Below are positions 39,042 to 51,000 of a DNA stretch of 64,000 nucleotides, piece after piece. The first letter of the stretch is position 1. Each line of letters opens with the position of its first letter. The DNA is taken from assembly GCA_900239685.1 (NCBI GenBank), contig OENT01000108.1, forward strand, positions 147,618-211,617. Reading direction: 5' to 3'. The position numbers were made by a program, and so were the translations under genes. Source of the DNA: Rotaria macrura (Eukaryota > Rotifera > Eurotatoria > Philodinida > Philodinidae). The notes under the pieces were generated by a model. That model was not told the origin of the DNA. It made no database searches and saw only the letters and a list, made by a program, of their open reading frames with translations.

Positions 39042-41417
39042 CTACAGGGATTATAGAACAGTCAAGTGTTGGGATTCATCTCTAACATGATTAACAAAAT
39101 GACGTCTATTTTCTTAATGTGTACATCATAAATGAAAAAGTAATTAAACTTATCCATCAAATTATTTCCTACGTCAATGAGGAAAGATGCTTTAGCAAAT
39201 GTTTTAGGAACAAAATTATCAGGTCTATGTTATGATAAGGCAATAAGTTTAAACTGAACTAAAATGATACATCTTGTAGAATATTGCAGATTCTATTCTC
39301 ATGAGAAACTAATCGAAGTAGATCAGGTTTTCTCTCTTTTGTATATCTCCCATCATTTTTTTGACTTATGTTAGACACAAATACGTTAAACCACCCGTCA
39401 ATAATTATGTGCACAAAGTAAATGAAACTTTCGAAATACAAGATGTGTTCTTTTTCTTCTTCCTATCTAATCGATTTCTATTTAGGTATGTGTTTCAATT
39501 AGATGCGTATCTAATTAATTGCTCTATGAACAAAAACACTCCTCCGTTACTCAGCTGTGCTGAAAAGAAACAAAATGACTATCAGTCAAGGTTAGAGTCA
39601 CAACTATTTTCGTATCCAAAAGGACCTGTGTTTTCAAGTAAAAACATCTATTTATTACAGTTACAATACATATCTTTCGGTATTTATTACTAACTACATT
39701 ATGAACACATGATAAAAATATTCCTTACTTTGATAATAATGATAGCTGTGCAATGTCGTACCATGTTCCGTGATGATTGCAGTACCATCGTAGCTAAAAG
39801 ATGATCAGCTTTTAGAACCACTTGAATTGAATCTTATGAAGCATATCTAGAATAGTTTTCGATTTTCTACAAGCTACTTTCTCATGTGTTAGATTCGATC
39901 ATAAAATGCTGTCTCTTATAGTTAAACGATAGAGTTGTACGACATCGATATTGTTGATATATTCTATTTAAAAACGAAATCGTTCTACTATTCAAGCCAA
40001 AAAATCTTCGCATGTATTCACATAGTGTTCCTCTGTTATATGTTCAAGTGGTAAGCTCATTTGTTTCGATATTCACTTATTGGATAGTCAATATGAGGGA
40101 ATGATCTGTAGAATAGATGGCGACTATAAAAATTTCATACTATAATTGTAGTGAAGTAAATGTTCGGCATCAATTGTTTTTGTTTATCAACAAAAAAACA
40201 TACGTAGACGTACAAACAGAATTCTCTATCTTTCAATGGTACAGTGAAATGTTTCGAGAAAATGTAACTTGAGAAAGATCCAAAAAAAAATCTACATTTC
40301 TTGCGTAGCACTCGTGAAGAGAGGAGGAAAAAGAGAAGAATCAGAAAAGAAAAGCACGGTGCAAGAAAAGAAAAGGAACGAGCAAGTACAAAGAGGAGAT
40401 CATCGGAGAAGAAAAAGAAAAAATTACGTAAAATGAGGCATCGTCGATCAGAAAAGTAACCAAATAGATAGTGAAAGAGTCATCATACACGCTAATCAAC
40501 GGAGAGGAAACATAGAAGCAAAAAAAATATGTTAGGAGGATGATAGCGGATAGATAAATGTATTAAGCTGAAGCAGTAAGGACGGCATAACTAACTAAAG
40601 AAAAGCAAATAACGATGTATTTACACCAGCAACATATACTGTGGGGTGTACATATAATGGACGTACTGATTATGCATATATTCGTTTCGTTTGGCAATCG
40701 ACACTAATGTTAGTGAATGATTGCATAAGAAAAAGGAAATTTCTCATTCAAAATTAAAAAACAACTCAGCGACTTACTTCATGGAGTGCAAATATCGGAA
40801 CACGTGACGGTTGTCGTTGTTATTGTCAAGATAAAAAATATCTACGAGCATATAGTCTGCAGGCAATACTGAAGACGGAGATGGGTTAGTCATCCTACCA
40901 TACTTAATATGTGCGTTCTGTCAATGGAGATTTACAAGACTCTCTGTACTTTTCATTTTCACGTCAAAAATAATAATAGTTATTATTGTTTGTGTATCTA
41001 AAATGATAATAACAAGTTTTTTATTGGCAAGAATAAAATAAATATGATTTCCTTCATTTCCTACTTCAAAATAACGGAAACAACCTAGAAAACAAAGTCA
41101 ACTGTTTTTCCTCATCATTCGATCAAAGTCTTCAATACAATTCACATCCGATAGAATATTTTGTATTATTGTAATACTATTTTACCCGGAGATTGACGAT
41201 GCATTCGAATTATGAAAGCTACATTAATTCAGTAGTTAAATAATACTGCAAATGCGCTAGATATTCATGTAAAAAAAATACCCATTGATATATTTCATGC
41301 AATAAAAATAGAATCCTCTTGATGTTTTCATACAGAACCCTACGGCTTTATTGTTTATGAGAGGAAGAAATATAAAAATCTAGAAGACGACTAGAAATTT
41401 TGAAATAATCCAAGTAT
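39042..41417. other. Mostly intergenic; possible upstream exons and a polypurine stretch
   Basis: Besides the possible upstream exons noted for the preceding gene, a strongly purine-rich segment at 40308-40459 follows an acceptor-like TTGCGTAG and reads TREERRKKRRIRKEK...RHRRSEK then stop: a Lys/Arg/Glu-rich peptide that could be a last exon of an unknown nuclear protein or simply low-complexity DNA. ORF 39361-39693 (+) is not supported. Confidence 0.35.
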
Positions 41418-42147
41418 ATAACATATGACATGAAAGTGTTCGTACAAAATGTTCACTTATTTTTCAAGCACTTGAAAACAATTGTTGAGAGGCAAAATAA
41501 GTCAGTTAGAATTTGACTTTTGTACTCTTTCGAAATAGACGTGCAGAAATTTCTTCTGATTTAAGTTTGGTTAACGATGAGAAAATTTTTCAACCGGTCT
41601 AAAATGATGTCCATACAAAATAAAATAGAGAATTTTGTGTCATTCTTAATTAGTGCAATAGATATTAGGGAACAGTTATAACAGGACATTATTATAGAAC
41701 ATTGAATTCTCTGCAGAATGAGCTGCACAGCTCATCACAATGAAGGATACAGGGTCTTCTATTACGTTCCGTTCAACTTTTTATGAATTCAAATCATTTG
41801 AAATTTTTTTGCATAAGAAAAAAAAACCATATAATAAACAGTAGATTTTGTAGAGCACAATTTCCTCTACAGCAGTGAGCTCTTGAAAACCATTTCACTT
41901 TTTCTTGAAGCCATTTTAGTCAAACAAAATTAGACAAACTAAAAATTTGTACAGACATCACTTTGAACCCGTTGAAAAATTTTCTCATCGTTAACCAAAC
42001 TTACATCAGAAGAATTTTCTGCACATGTTTTTCGAAAGAGTACAAAAGTCAAATTCTCACTGACTTATTTTTCCTATCAACAATGGCTTTCAAGTGCTTG
42101 AAAAATAAGTAGACATTTTGTACGAAGACTTTTGTACCATAGGTTAT
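41418..42147. repeat. 730-bp foldback (inverted-repeat) element
   Basis: Left arm about 41418-41630 and right arm about 41940-42147 are reverse complements with scattered mismatches. Shared stretches include TTCGTACAAAATG near both outer ends, CTTATTTTTCAAGCACTTGA, GACTTTTGTACTCTTTCGAA and GTTTGGTTAACGATGAGAAA. The spacer of about 300 bp has no ORF. No clear target duplication could be set. Most likely a non-autonomous DNA transposon of foldback or MITE type. Confidence 0.75.
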
Positions 42148-42586
42148 CAAGACATCAATAATGTTCGCTTCATTGTTGAAGTATGGAAAGAAAACGAAAT
42201 ATGAACATTCAAATATCATAGTCAAATTTTATTTCTTATTATCATGAAATATTTATTGAAATACAACAATTAACATTTATCAACGATTGTATGACACTAA
42301 AATCACATTGCAAAGGCGAGTAGAATATTTTTAGTCAAATTTTTAAAATTCAACATCGACTTAAAGAATAGATCAGTTCGTAACTGATTTCTAAGCAATT
42401 TTTATTCAGCAGACAAGCAAGCAAAATTCAAGCATCATTAGAATGAATTCATGTTTGTATTGTAGGCGATAGTGGTTGAATTTGTTTTGGATGATGATGA
42501 AGCAGAGCTAAGAAAGCTTTGACGATGAATGGAACTATGACTCGAAGTGATGTTGTCAGATCACCGTAAAGACTTATGATACGAAT
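42148..42586. other. Intergenic, nothing seen
   Basis: AT-rich spacer between the foldback repeat and the pseudogene; no gene or repeat recognised. Confidence 0.5.
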
Positions 42587-43440
42587 TTAAGTGTCGAGAA
42601 AACTGAGGCGACCTTCATGTGTATACGTACAAGACAACGGTGAACATTGACCGTAGTAGCTTGAGTATGATTTATTATATGACCAGCTTTCGATTAGTAA
42701 CTGACCAAAAAGATTTTGTACAATGGCGTTTGGTAAGAAACGACTTGGCATTGATGAATTAAGTGCAATGAATTAATAATTGCCGGGACTCGCATCATGC
42801 GAATAAATGCTGATGAGAAGCTCAACACAACTGGAACTGTAAAGGCGTTCGAGTGTTGATTCCATAAGAGCGCTGGTTGCATAACAACCAACTTTGAAAC
42901 CAGGAATAACAAGTGATTGCGTACTGTTTGCATATTGAACAGTTGCTATTTGATTACAATTCACATGACTACTACACGAACAATTCTCTTGATAGATGAT
43001 TAGATCTGTAAAAGTTTTGAAATATGCATATTCGTCGTTGGTGATCACGAAGTACCAATTCGTACGAAGTAATGACATCATAACATTGCCATGAGCCACT
43101 CGATGAATGAATTCTAATGTTCGAGTGAATGTTTGTGGTGTATTCAATTGAAATTCGACAATCAATGAAAAGAATCGAGAAGTGATTAGATTTTTTGCCA
43201 AAACTTGAGAATTTATAAATTTATCTTCGAGAAAATTTTCTTCAACATCGTTCGATAATGATAGAGCAAGTTGACAAGAATAACGAAGATATTGAAATTG
43301 TGATAGAGCAACAGTACGAAAATCATGAGCAGTGAAGATTGTTATATTTTCATCACCCGCCAATAGTGTGAGCCCAAGCATCACTGACAAATCTACTGTA
43401 GCAAAGTTGATTGAGTACAGGTGACAAGGAAATCATTGAA
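42587..43440 (-). pseudogene. Pseudogene of an abundant bdelloid membrane-protein family
   Basis: One minus-strand frame from 43390 gives FTAHDFRTVALSQFQYLRYSC...TFTRTLEFIHR..HGNVMMS..NWYF, then a Cys-rich patch CSCSSHVNCN...LVIPGFKVGCYATSALMESTLERLYSSSCVELL. These match the layout of a family I recall as present in very many copies in bdelloid genomes (Cys-rich extracellular part ahead of a C-terminal membrane segment). The frame is cut by TAA after SHDASPGNY and resumes at once in the same frame with FIALNSSMPSRFLPN...SYYGQCSPLSCTYT before a final stop at 42587-42589. The N-terminal piece (RFVSDAWAHTIGG, about 43370-43410) is in a different frame. The usual transmembrane C-terminus is missing. 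Premature stop, frameshift and truncation together indicate a pseudogene. Confidence 0.7.
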
Positions 43441-46008
43441 CCATCTAGTTACATGAGTAAATTAAAAGAAAAGCTTATGTTTTATAAGTTAGAAATGTTG
43501 AAAGTAGTTTCTATCATTCATTTCTTTTATTCACAATCAAAGGAAATCAATTTTTTAAAATTTTGATATCGGAATCGATTTCTTTACTTTTTCATGTGAA
43601 ACTTTTTTCTAATTTGTTTATCTTTATGTAATATTTTTCATATATTTCATGCTTTGATGTTTTTCTATTTCTTTTCGTTTCGTTTATAATTAGCAGTTCT
43701 ATGACGTATCGTAGATAATAGAACATAAAATTTCGATCGAAAGCGAGCCCATGCAAGAAACGATTCGAACAGCATCGAAAGAAATATGACCGAATAACTT
43801 ACACGTGAAACAGACACTCACCTGTCGGAAAAATATAAACTTTTCTCGTGCTGCTGTTCTAAATGATTAGGTAAGCAACAAATAGAATAAGAGAATACTC
43901 GCGTCATTACTGATCATAGCTGCATTGTGTTGCAAATTTTTACACCACACAGATTCTGTTGGCGGTTCATTTATTTTCTCAAAAATAATTTTCCTTCAAC
44001 CATACCAATACTAAATTTTCTAAAAGTGTAATATAGTCCATCATAATAATTTTCTCTGAGCACTAGAACTGTGACTGTATCTACTATCTTGCGATTGAAG
44101 AAGGCATTTGCTATATCGATGATGATAACATGTTCCAAGTTCTATTCACAAGTATACAGTTCATACGTAATAGAAGATAAAGTCTGTTGGATCATAAATT
44201 TTCACACCTGAATCTATACAAATTGGACTATGATGGTCTCAATGACGTTTTCTACTTTGCACAATATGGTAACAGATTTCGGGTCTTCTCTATCACGCCC
44301 AAGAACGCAAAAGTCTCATGGTAGTGCTTTGTCGGTGTACGAATCGTTTTCTTAATTTAAGATGAAAATAAGTGTCTCAAAGAAACTAAAATAATCCAGA
44401 GAAGTTATGAACAGATTTCTTACTGCATTGAAAGGTGTGGGGAGGGGCATACAAGCTACATACACCTTTCGTAATCTTACAATAAAGTCCATGAAAATTG
44501 AGCATATATCTTAACATCAAAAAGCTAGGTATACTTTGGTATTTTTGTAAAATCAAATAAATTAAAACATTTTCAATGACATATTTTTTTCTGCAGTTTA
44601 GTGACTATCCTTTTCGAATAAGAAACGAACTTTACGAACCTAAACTTTTTCAAAATCTGATACAACAGAAGGAATCTGGTTAGATAAACTATACAATAGC
44701 GTCTTACTGATTACACTAATCGGACAGAACATCAACAGCTAAGAGTATCCATTGTAGGAGCTCATCTATCGGAAAAAAACCTTCTAGGTGGGCATGGGGA
44801 TAACTACGACATAAAATCATATTCATTATTTAGTTGAAATTTTTTATACAACAAGATAGAATGTTTTTAGAACAAGATGGCTAATGTACAATTTAAAGTC
44901 CACGTTTATGCCATTCTAAAATTTCGAAAACATTATTATTTTTTTTCTCGAAGGTGAAAATTCTACAACTGAGAAACCTGTACGGATTGCGATTGTCCCA
45001 TGTGATCGTTTAAGAGAAAAATCTCCACTGATAAAGCTTATTATGTAGCACAAGATTTGTACGAGATTCTTTGTACGTAATCATTCGAAAGCGGTTATTC
45101 ACCCTACCATTTTCTATTATTTCGAATTTCACAAAATATATGTGGAAGATTCTTCATAATGAAATTTAAATTTGCTCTTCATAAGCTTTCATGACTCTTT
45201 GAAATGACAACGATATGGATTTCAATTTCTGTTGAAGAATATTTGTAACAACTATTAATCCTAGCAAAGAATGACAATAGAAATGCGACCGTCAACATAT
45301 CCGAAAATTACAGAGTACTTGTCAGTAAGTATCTATGTTTGATATTTCATCGAAATAGTTGGATCTTAACAAACTTCTGTTTTTCTGTTCGAGAACATTC
45401 AAACCAAACATAGAAAAGTATTTTTGTTATTGACTTATTTATGAATGAAAATAGAGAACACTCTTGTGTTACCTGTGAACAACAAGCTTACATATACATA
45501 CACTCCGTGTTTTCTCAATCTGTCTGATTCTACAAACCTATATACTAACTATTCATTTCCAAAATGAAATAACCGTAAGCACCACTTTTCCACAATTTTT
45601 TTAAACTTATTAGAATTTAGCATCATTTTTTTAAACAGAGGATACACCGGAAAGTATGGCAACAAAAGACTTCGAGTATAAATAAGTGTGTTCGTGTCTA
45701 ATATGTATCCATGTGCATACTTGAGTAAGAAAATTCAGAAGAATCTTATTGAACAAAATGAAATCATTTTAATGGCCTATGGATATCTTCTTTTAATTTA
45801 TTTGAAAAATTCTCTGCGTTTAAAGTTGATCATGAAATGCTCTATATCATCAAGTTTTAGTGAACGAGGACTATCGGAAATGCTTATGTTCAAATGAGAT
45901 AATTTTCTTTTTATGCTGTACATATTCTTTGTTGACTGAAAAACATTGAGAGTTTTTTTCGCGTACGCATGTAACTCATCTACTTTTTGCTTCGTCAAAT
46001 GCACAATC
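43441..46008. other. Intergenic, no supported gene
   Basis: AT-rich. A 9-bp stem (GAAAGGTGT...ACACCTTTC) lies at about 44432-44470 around a GGGGAGGGG run. ORF 45688-45897 (+) has no recognisable features. Confidence 0.45.
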
Positions 46009-46012
46009 TTAA

Positions 46013-46741
46013 GGACCCCCTAAAAAAGAAGTCAATTGTCAGGAAAATTCCGAAATTGAGAGAATGCACCAGAAGATAGCCCGTTCTTCGCTCTTTCAGA
46101 ATTGGTATAGGTTTCTACCCCAAACCTCTATTTTGCCGGAAACTTCAGGATTTCTGGAAGACCTCCTCAAGAAAACTGGATTTTCGTCAAAAATTTTGAA
46201 ATATCGAAAAAATCTTTTTCGGTTTTTCTTAGTTTTCACTTTCAAATAAGCGCATCCCGAATTTCTCGGTCCAGCTCCATAGGATGTATTAAAAATTTTT
46301 TCGTTTGAAAGAGCATGTCAAGATGCAGGGCAGTGCAGAGTCTTTTTTTTCAAAACCGGTTCTTTATGACTAAATAACAAGGGATCTCTATTGAAACCCC
46401 GCTTTTTTTCTCGGGTTTTTTTCAGGCATTGAACTCGTGATTCCTGTTTTCCGCTGAAAAAGTAAGAATTTATAAAAAAAGGACTCAGTACTGCCCTGCA
46501 TGTGCACACGCTCTTTCTAACAAAAAATGTTAAAGATATATCATGAACCTGGACCGAGAAATTTGGGTTGCTAAAGTTGCTATTTTTGACCCTTGCCAAG
46601 TCCGTATCTCAGCGAAACATCATGATAGAGGGCTGAAATTTTAACTATAATCTTTTCATACCAAGCCTAACATATCGTGTAAGTTTCATACAATTTGAAC
46701 GTTCCTGGACCAAGATGGAGTTTTGTGGAGGGGGGGGGGGC
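46013..46741. repeat. TTAA-flanked 729-bp repeat with internal inverted repeat
   Basis: TTAA occurs at 46009-46012 and 46742-46745. The ends are C-rich and G-rich respectively (GGACCCCCT on the left, a run of 11 or more G on the right), so they form a weak terminal inverted repeat. Inside, 46256-46350 and 46475-46567 are inverted copies sharing TTTCTCGGTCCAG and ATGCAGGGCAGT. No transposase ORF. TTAA flanks are typical of piggyBac-type elements, but the terminal repeats are too short and low in complexity to be sure. Confidence 0.5.
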
Positions 46742-46745
46742 TTAA

Positions 46746-48615
46746 ATAACAACTGCTACTAGGTATTGAAATTTGTACTTTATCTATACTGCACAATCAT
46801 ACTTTGGTAAGAAATGCGTACAGCACTCTTTTACAATTATTTTCTTTCGCCTACAAGTATGTTTCAAAAAGGAACATATCTACTTGTGAAAGATTTACAA
46901 TCGGAAATCAATTAAAAACTAACAAACACCAATTGTCATCATAGAACAATAATTAAAAGTGTAGAGTAAAATTGCATTTCAAGAAAATGACATGTTGTCT
47001 ATCAATATTTCAACAATAATCGTTGTCATTCGAACTGAAACTATGAAATGAACAAAGCAAAGAGAGAAATATACTAAACTTGCGCATCTAATAGTATTTG
47101 CATTACTCTAGATGTACTATATGACGAAGTTTCGATACATCTACGCTGATATTTGACCAATGAGCGGAGCATCTTACTAGCTGAGCTCAAATCTTAGATA
47201 TTTTTATGTTATTATGAATTACCTTTGATTTATTGTCAACGAAAAGTACTATTAACATGTTGATTTTGTATTCTGCAGTATTCAAAATAAATTAGTAGCA
47301 TATTATCTTGTTCAAAATGCTGTGGCATCGATGCTATGTTAGTATACTATGAAGTTTTCAAGAAACAAAGTTTGATGAAACTCATTTTGTATTGAAATCA
47401 TTTTGTTAATTGCTTGGAAAATGTTGAAAAAATTTAGTAAAAAAGAGTACAACTTTAATCGAAAAAAAAATAAAATGGAAATTCTTCTTCGCTTGAAAAA
47501 CCACTTGCTCTAAAAATTCTTTGTAAAATAATTAAATGTACCAAAAGAAAAAAAAACTTAAATGTTCATTAAATAATCACATTTCATTGTAATAATCTAC
47601 AGAAGAAAAGAATAAAATTTATGCCACGGATGATACCCGAATTTTAATCGAGATTGAATTTCGTGTAAAAACAAATGACGACATATTCATGTACACAAAA
47701 GGTCATCAAAAAATGTAATGTTAAACTTTCACGAACTCAAAGTAGCCTCATTTTTTATTTCTTGTCGAAGAATCGAAAAAAATTATTATGAATGATAAGA
47801 ACATATATTAAAGTATTTAAATATTTCATTTCTTTCGATAATTATTAGTTTCTATCAGTGACTAAAAAGAAAGTATACTACTTTAATATAACAAACATAA
47901 TATGATAATTATTTCCGAGAAAAGTATTCAACTCTTTACATCACTCACATGAATGGATACTACGAAGCAAAAGAAAAATGATATCGATTTATATTCATCG
48001 TAGAAAAATAAACAAATTAATTTTGAATAGTCATATTTGTAATTTATTATCTTGAAAACGGTGTTTCCAATGAAAAACACAAACACATTTCACTTCTATG
48101 TTAGTTAAATTTCGAATTTATTTGCTGTGTATATTTCTTAACCTATTTCATGAAATTTCATCCATGGAAATGTTATACATATTAAGATGAGTTTTATGAA
48201 TTTAGAACGGTTAACTCGCGAACGTGAATCATTGAAATAAATTCTTTTACAATCGAAGAGTTAAATTAAGAAAAATGAATACATTCAAAAGCAGTAGTGT
48301 ACTAGAATTCATACTCTCGATTCATTATCATAATGAGAAGAAAAAGAATTATGATATCTATTAAGATAAAGTTTGTATTTTCGATTATATTGTATGGCAA
48401 AATGTATTGTTTTCAATGGTTTTTAATAAATCCTCAAAGATGAAACTACACGTCGAGCTTCTTTTTTTCTCATTTGGTTTAACTATATATTTTATTTTAC
48501 TTAGAGTAGGACATCATGGTTTCATGTTTTCGATAGTTCTATCAATAAAAAAAAAGGATCTCTTTTGTTCTCATAGAAAGTTACGATTATTTCTATGTTA
48601 AAACAAAAGCCAAAT
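46746..48615. other. Intergenic, no supported gene
   Basis: Very AT-rich sequence without recognisable gene or repeat. Confidence 0.5.
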
Positions 48616-48962
48616 CTTTTGGTGGTTAACCCTAGTTTGGTCGAAAGCAAAAATGTCGAAAATTTTCGCAAAATAATATCGAAAGGTTAAAAGATCGAAT
48701 GATAATAATGTCGAAAGAAAAAATGTCGAAAGGAAAAAATGCCGAAAATAGGAACGTCGAAAAAAATGTCGAAATGGAAATGATTGAAAGATAAAAATTG
48801 GGAAAGAATAGAAAATGTTTTTTTCGTTCAGGAAAAATTATTATATTTGTTTTATTGAAATAGATCTTAATCATAAAATAAAGTATATGAATAATAAAGA
48901 TAAAATGCTGAAAGACTTTGAATTAAAGATCAAACATGTATTGATATGAAGTTTGGAACTAT

Positions 48963-49237
48963 GTTTTATTTCTCACGAGATACGACAATCCAGTAAGAAT
49001 TTGAGAAGAATCAATTAGGCCATCATTATATCGTTGATACAGAGTATCAACAGGTTTTTGTTTTCCTGTTGTTCGTANATTTTTTTTCTCGATGCACCAG
49101 AAGACCACTGAAGAGTAATTGTTTGAATATTTGTTTCCTCAGCTTGCATGAATTGAATAAACCACCATATGTTGGGGGGTGATTGCGTAAAATACGATGG
49201 TTCATTCTGTTATGATAACCTTCAATGAGAAAGTATA
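48963..49237 (-). pseudogene. MULE-type transposase, C-terminal fragment, frameshifted
   Basis: Minus-strand pieces in successive frames: EGYHNRMNHRILRNHPP, then (one base shifted in a C6 run near 49175) NIWWFIQFMQAEETNIQTIT followed by WSSGASRK, then after another shift near the unresolved base 49078 PVDTLYQRYNDG and an ILTGLSYL tail. This order (EGWH-N-R-hhP-N-hW-FI-Q-EE, then basic stretch, then the LYxxY segment) is how I remember the end of the MULE transposase in animal elements. Only the last 90 or so residues remain; the catalytic DDE part is absent, so the copy cannot be active. Confidence 0.6.
49078..49078. other. Unresolved base (n)
   Basis: The only ambiguous base in the window, at the edge of an A/T homopolymer inside the MULE remnant. 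It marks local assembly uncertainty, so the nearby transposase frameshift may be partly artefactual. Confidence 0.95.
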
Positions 49238-49611
49238 GATATAGACGTCGCTTTCGAAATAGATTGCATCGTTGAGTTACATAGCGCTCTCGGGTGTCTG
49301 TGACTGTGACACTTCACCATGTTCAAACATCGAAAATATTATCTGTATATAAATAAGTATATACTTTTGAAATTTTTTCATTTATATATCTAGTATTCCA
49401 AATTTTTACATTTCGATGTTTTTATAGTTCGACATTATAGTTTTCGATATTTGTACTTTCTACATTATTACCTTTCGACATTTTAACTTTCGACTTTTTT
49501 AGCTTCGACATTTTAGCTTCGACATTTTAGTTTTCGACCAAACTAGGGTGAATCCTTTTGGTGAAGTTTCGATTGAATTCACTAATATTACTTTGAAAAA
49601 TCTGACATGTC

Positions 49612-49794
49612 ATGAAGATGAATAGCGAACAGTCGACAAATCATTATGTCCGACATAGAGATACACGAAGTCGAATTATTTCATTTCGAGAAAGTGGAGT
49701 ATTAATAGATTCGTTGTCGTTCGACGATCTTTGTTACCTGCTGGAAAGATATTCGAGAATGTTTCAAACAAATAGAATTACATGTAAATTATGA
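49612..49794 (+). CDS. Possible first exon or small hypothetical ORF
   Basis: A 60-codon frame from ATG (KMNSEQSTNHYVRHRDTRSR, then IISFRESGVLIDSLSFDDLC) has varied, coding-like composition and reaches a possible donor (ACAT/GTAAAT) just before its stop. No downstream exon could be joined in phase; ORF 51136-51354 (+) is a candidate partner but unproven. No family recognised. Confidence 0.3.
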   Translation: MKMNSEQSTNHYVRHRDTRSRIISFRESGVLIDSLSFDDLCYLLERYSRMFQTNRITCKL

Positions 49795-50703
49795 GATTTC
49801 ATTCTGAGTCGCTTTTTCAACATGATTGTAATGATGCTAAACATTTATTTTTGGAGAACAATTAAAAATTGAGAAGATGAAGCGCCCATGATGAAATCCA
49901 AAGAATCAATTTGTCATGTCTTCTGTCTGTTTGCCGTATACTTTTATCTATACGAAAGAATAGAAAGCAGTCGGCATCCAATCTGAAAGATATACGTATT
50001 GTCGCAAGTTAATGAAAAGAAAGTATGATCGATCTCTATACACTTTGGTTACGATTAACGAATACGTGTAAGGATTATTATCAACTTCAGTATTTGACAT
50101 TTTTAATTTCGTACTATCCATGTTGTACTTGTTTTCTCATTAGAAATTCGCATAGATGAACAAATCATGAAATTCTTACGGTAAGCTTTTAACGATTTAA
50201 ATTTGCCAACACAAAGGCAAATGTGAAGAAACAAATATTTTCGAAATACATGCATTGATCTCGGTTGTTTTTGTTGCCAATAAAATGAAGGTATCATCAA
50301 CTTGTTTACTGCTGGATTTGGACTTGTTGATTTGACTATGTTCACAGTGATAAAGAGAAAACAGTCATATAAAATGCAATCAACAGATCCATGAATGTGA
50401 AGTGTAACATTCAAGTGAGCACTTCTAATCACAATACTTGCTGTCAAATTGTGTATTTACATCCGTTTGATATTGTTGTTATCAAAGAATGAAAAACTAT
50501 TGGATTCCATATTTCATTGGTGTCATTTTCTCTCCCCTTTTTTTTTATTCATGACGTCAATAAAATGGTTTCTCGGGTGTAATGAAAAACTGTTTACCAT
50601 TATGAAAAGATACTAATTTTAGATCCTTCACTAGTTATGAATACACTACGTATCTTTGTTCTTCTGAAGGTGTTTGAGATGATGAGAAATTTCTGCTGTA
50701 ATT

Positions 50704-51000
50704 TTAGTTTAATATGGATGGTTTTCCATGGTCTTTTATAGAGGCTATTTGTAATATGGACTCTGAACTTATGCCACGATGTAGTTGTAGAATTTTACAA
50801 AGAAATTCAATTATTGGATAGACTGTGATTTTCTCATCATCAAAGGTCGAACAATTGAATTGTAGAAGGCCAGGATAACACAATTTATAATTCTTTTCAG
50901 TAGGATTGGAAAATGATCGGAATTCGAAATGTTTTGTGATGAGTCGTGTAAATTTCTTTCAGCACCGATACGGTAGTTGATTGTTACTTGGCCTACGGTT
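50704..51000 (-). pseudogene. Unidentified gene, last exon, with apparent frameshift
   Basis: A stop-free minus-strand frame of about 75 codons reads HFEFRSFSNPTEKNYKLCYP, then FDDEKITVYPIIEFLCKILQ and GISSESILQIASIKDHGKPS, and ends at TAA 50704-50706. Immediately upstream, the sequence continues in another frame as QVTINYRIGAERNLHDSSQN. The two parts look like one protein split by a one-base shift near 50910-50930, where the frames overlap. No internal ATG supports an independent gene. Plausible bdelloid-specific protein; family unknown. Confidence 0.45.

Larger units (their letters stand above)
48616..49563. mobile_element. Mutator-like (MULE) DNA transposon remnant
   Basis: The nonamer CTTTTGGTG is directly repeated at 48616-48624 and 49555-49563; a 9-bp target duplication is typical of Mutator-like elements. 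The bracketed 930 bp has terminal inverted repeats sharing CCCTAGTTTGGTCGAAA. Both ends continue into arrays of a 12-13-bp unit close to AAAATGTCGAAA (left about 48645-48780, right about 49400-49540), in opposite orientation. The middle carries a broken transposase on the minus strand (separate entry). The element is internally deleted relative to a full MULE. Confidence 0.75.

Noticed and set aside
39361-39693. 110-codon plus-strand ORF
   Set aside because: Contains a poly-Phe stretch from a pyrimidine run and has no consistent splice partner; minus-strand readings compete.
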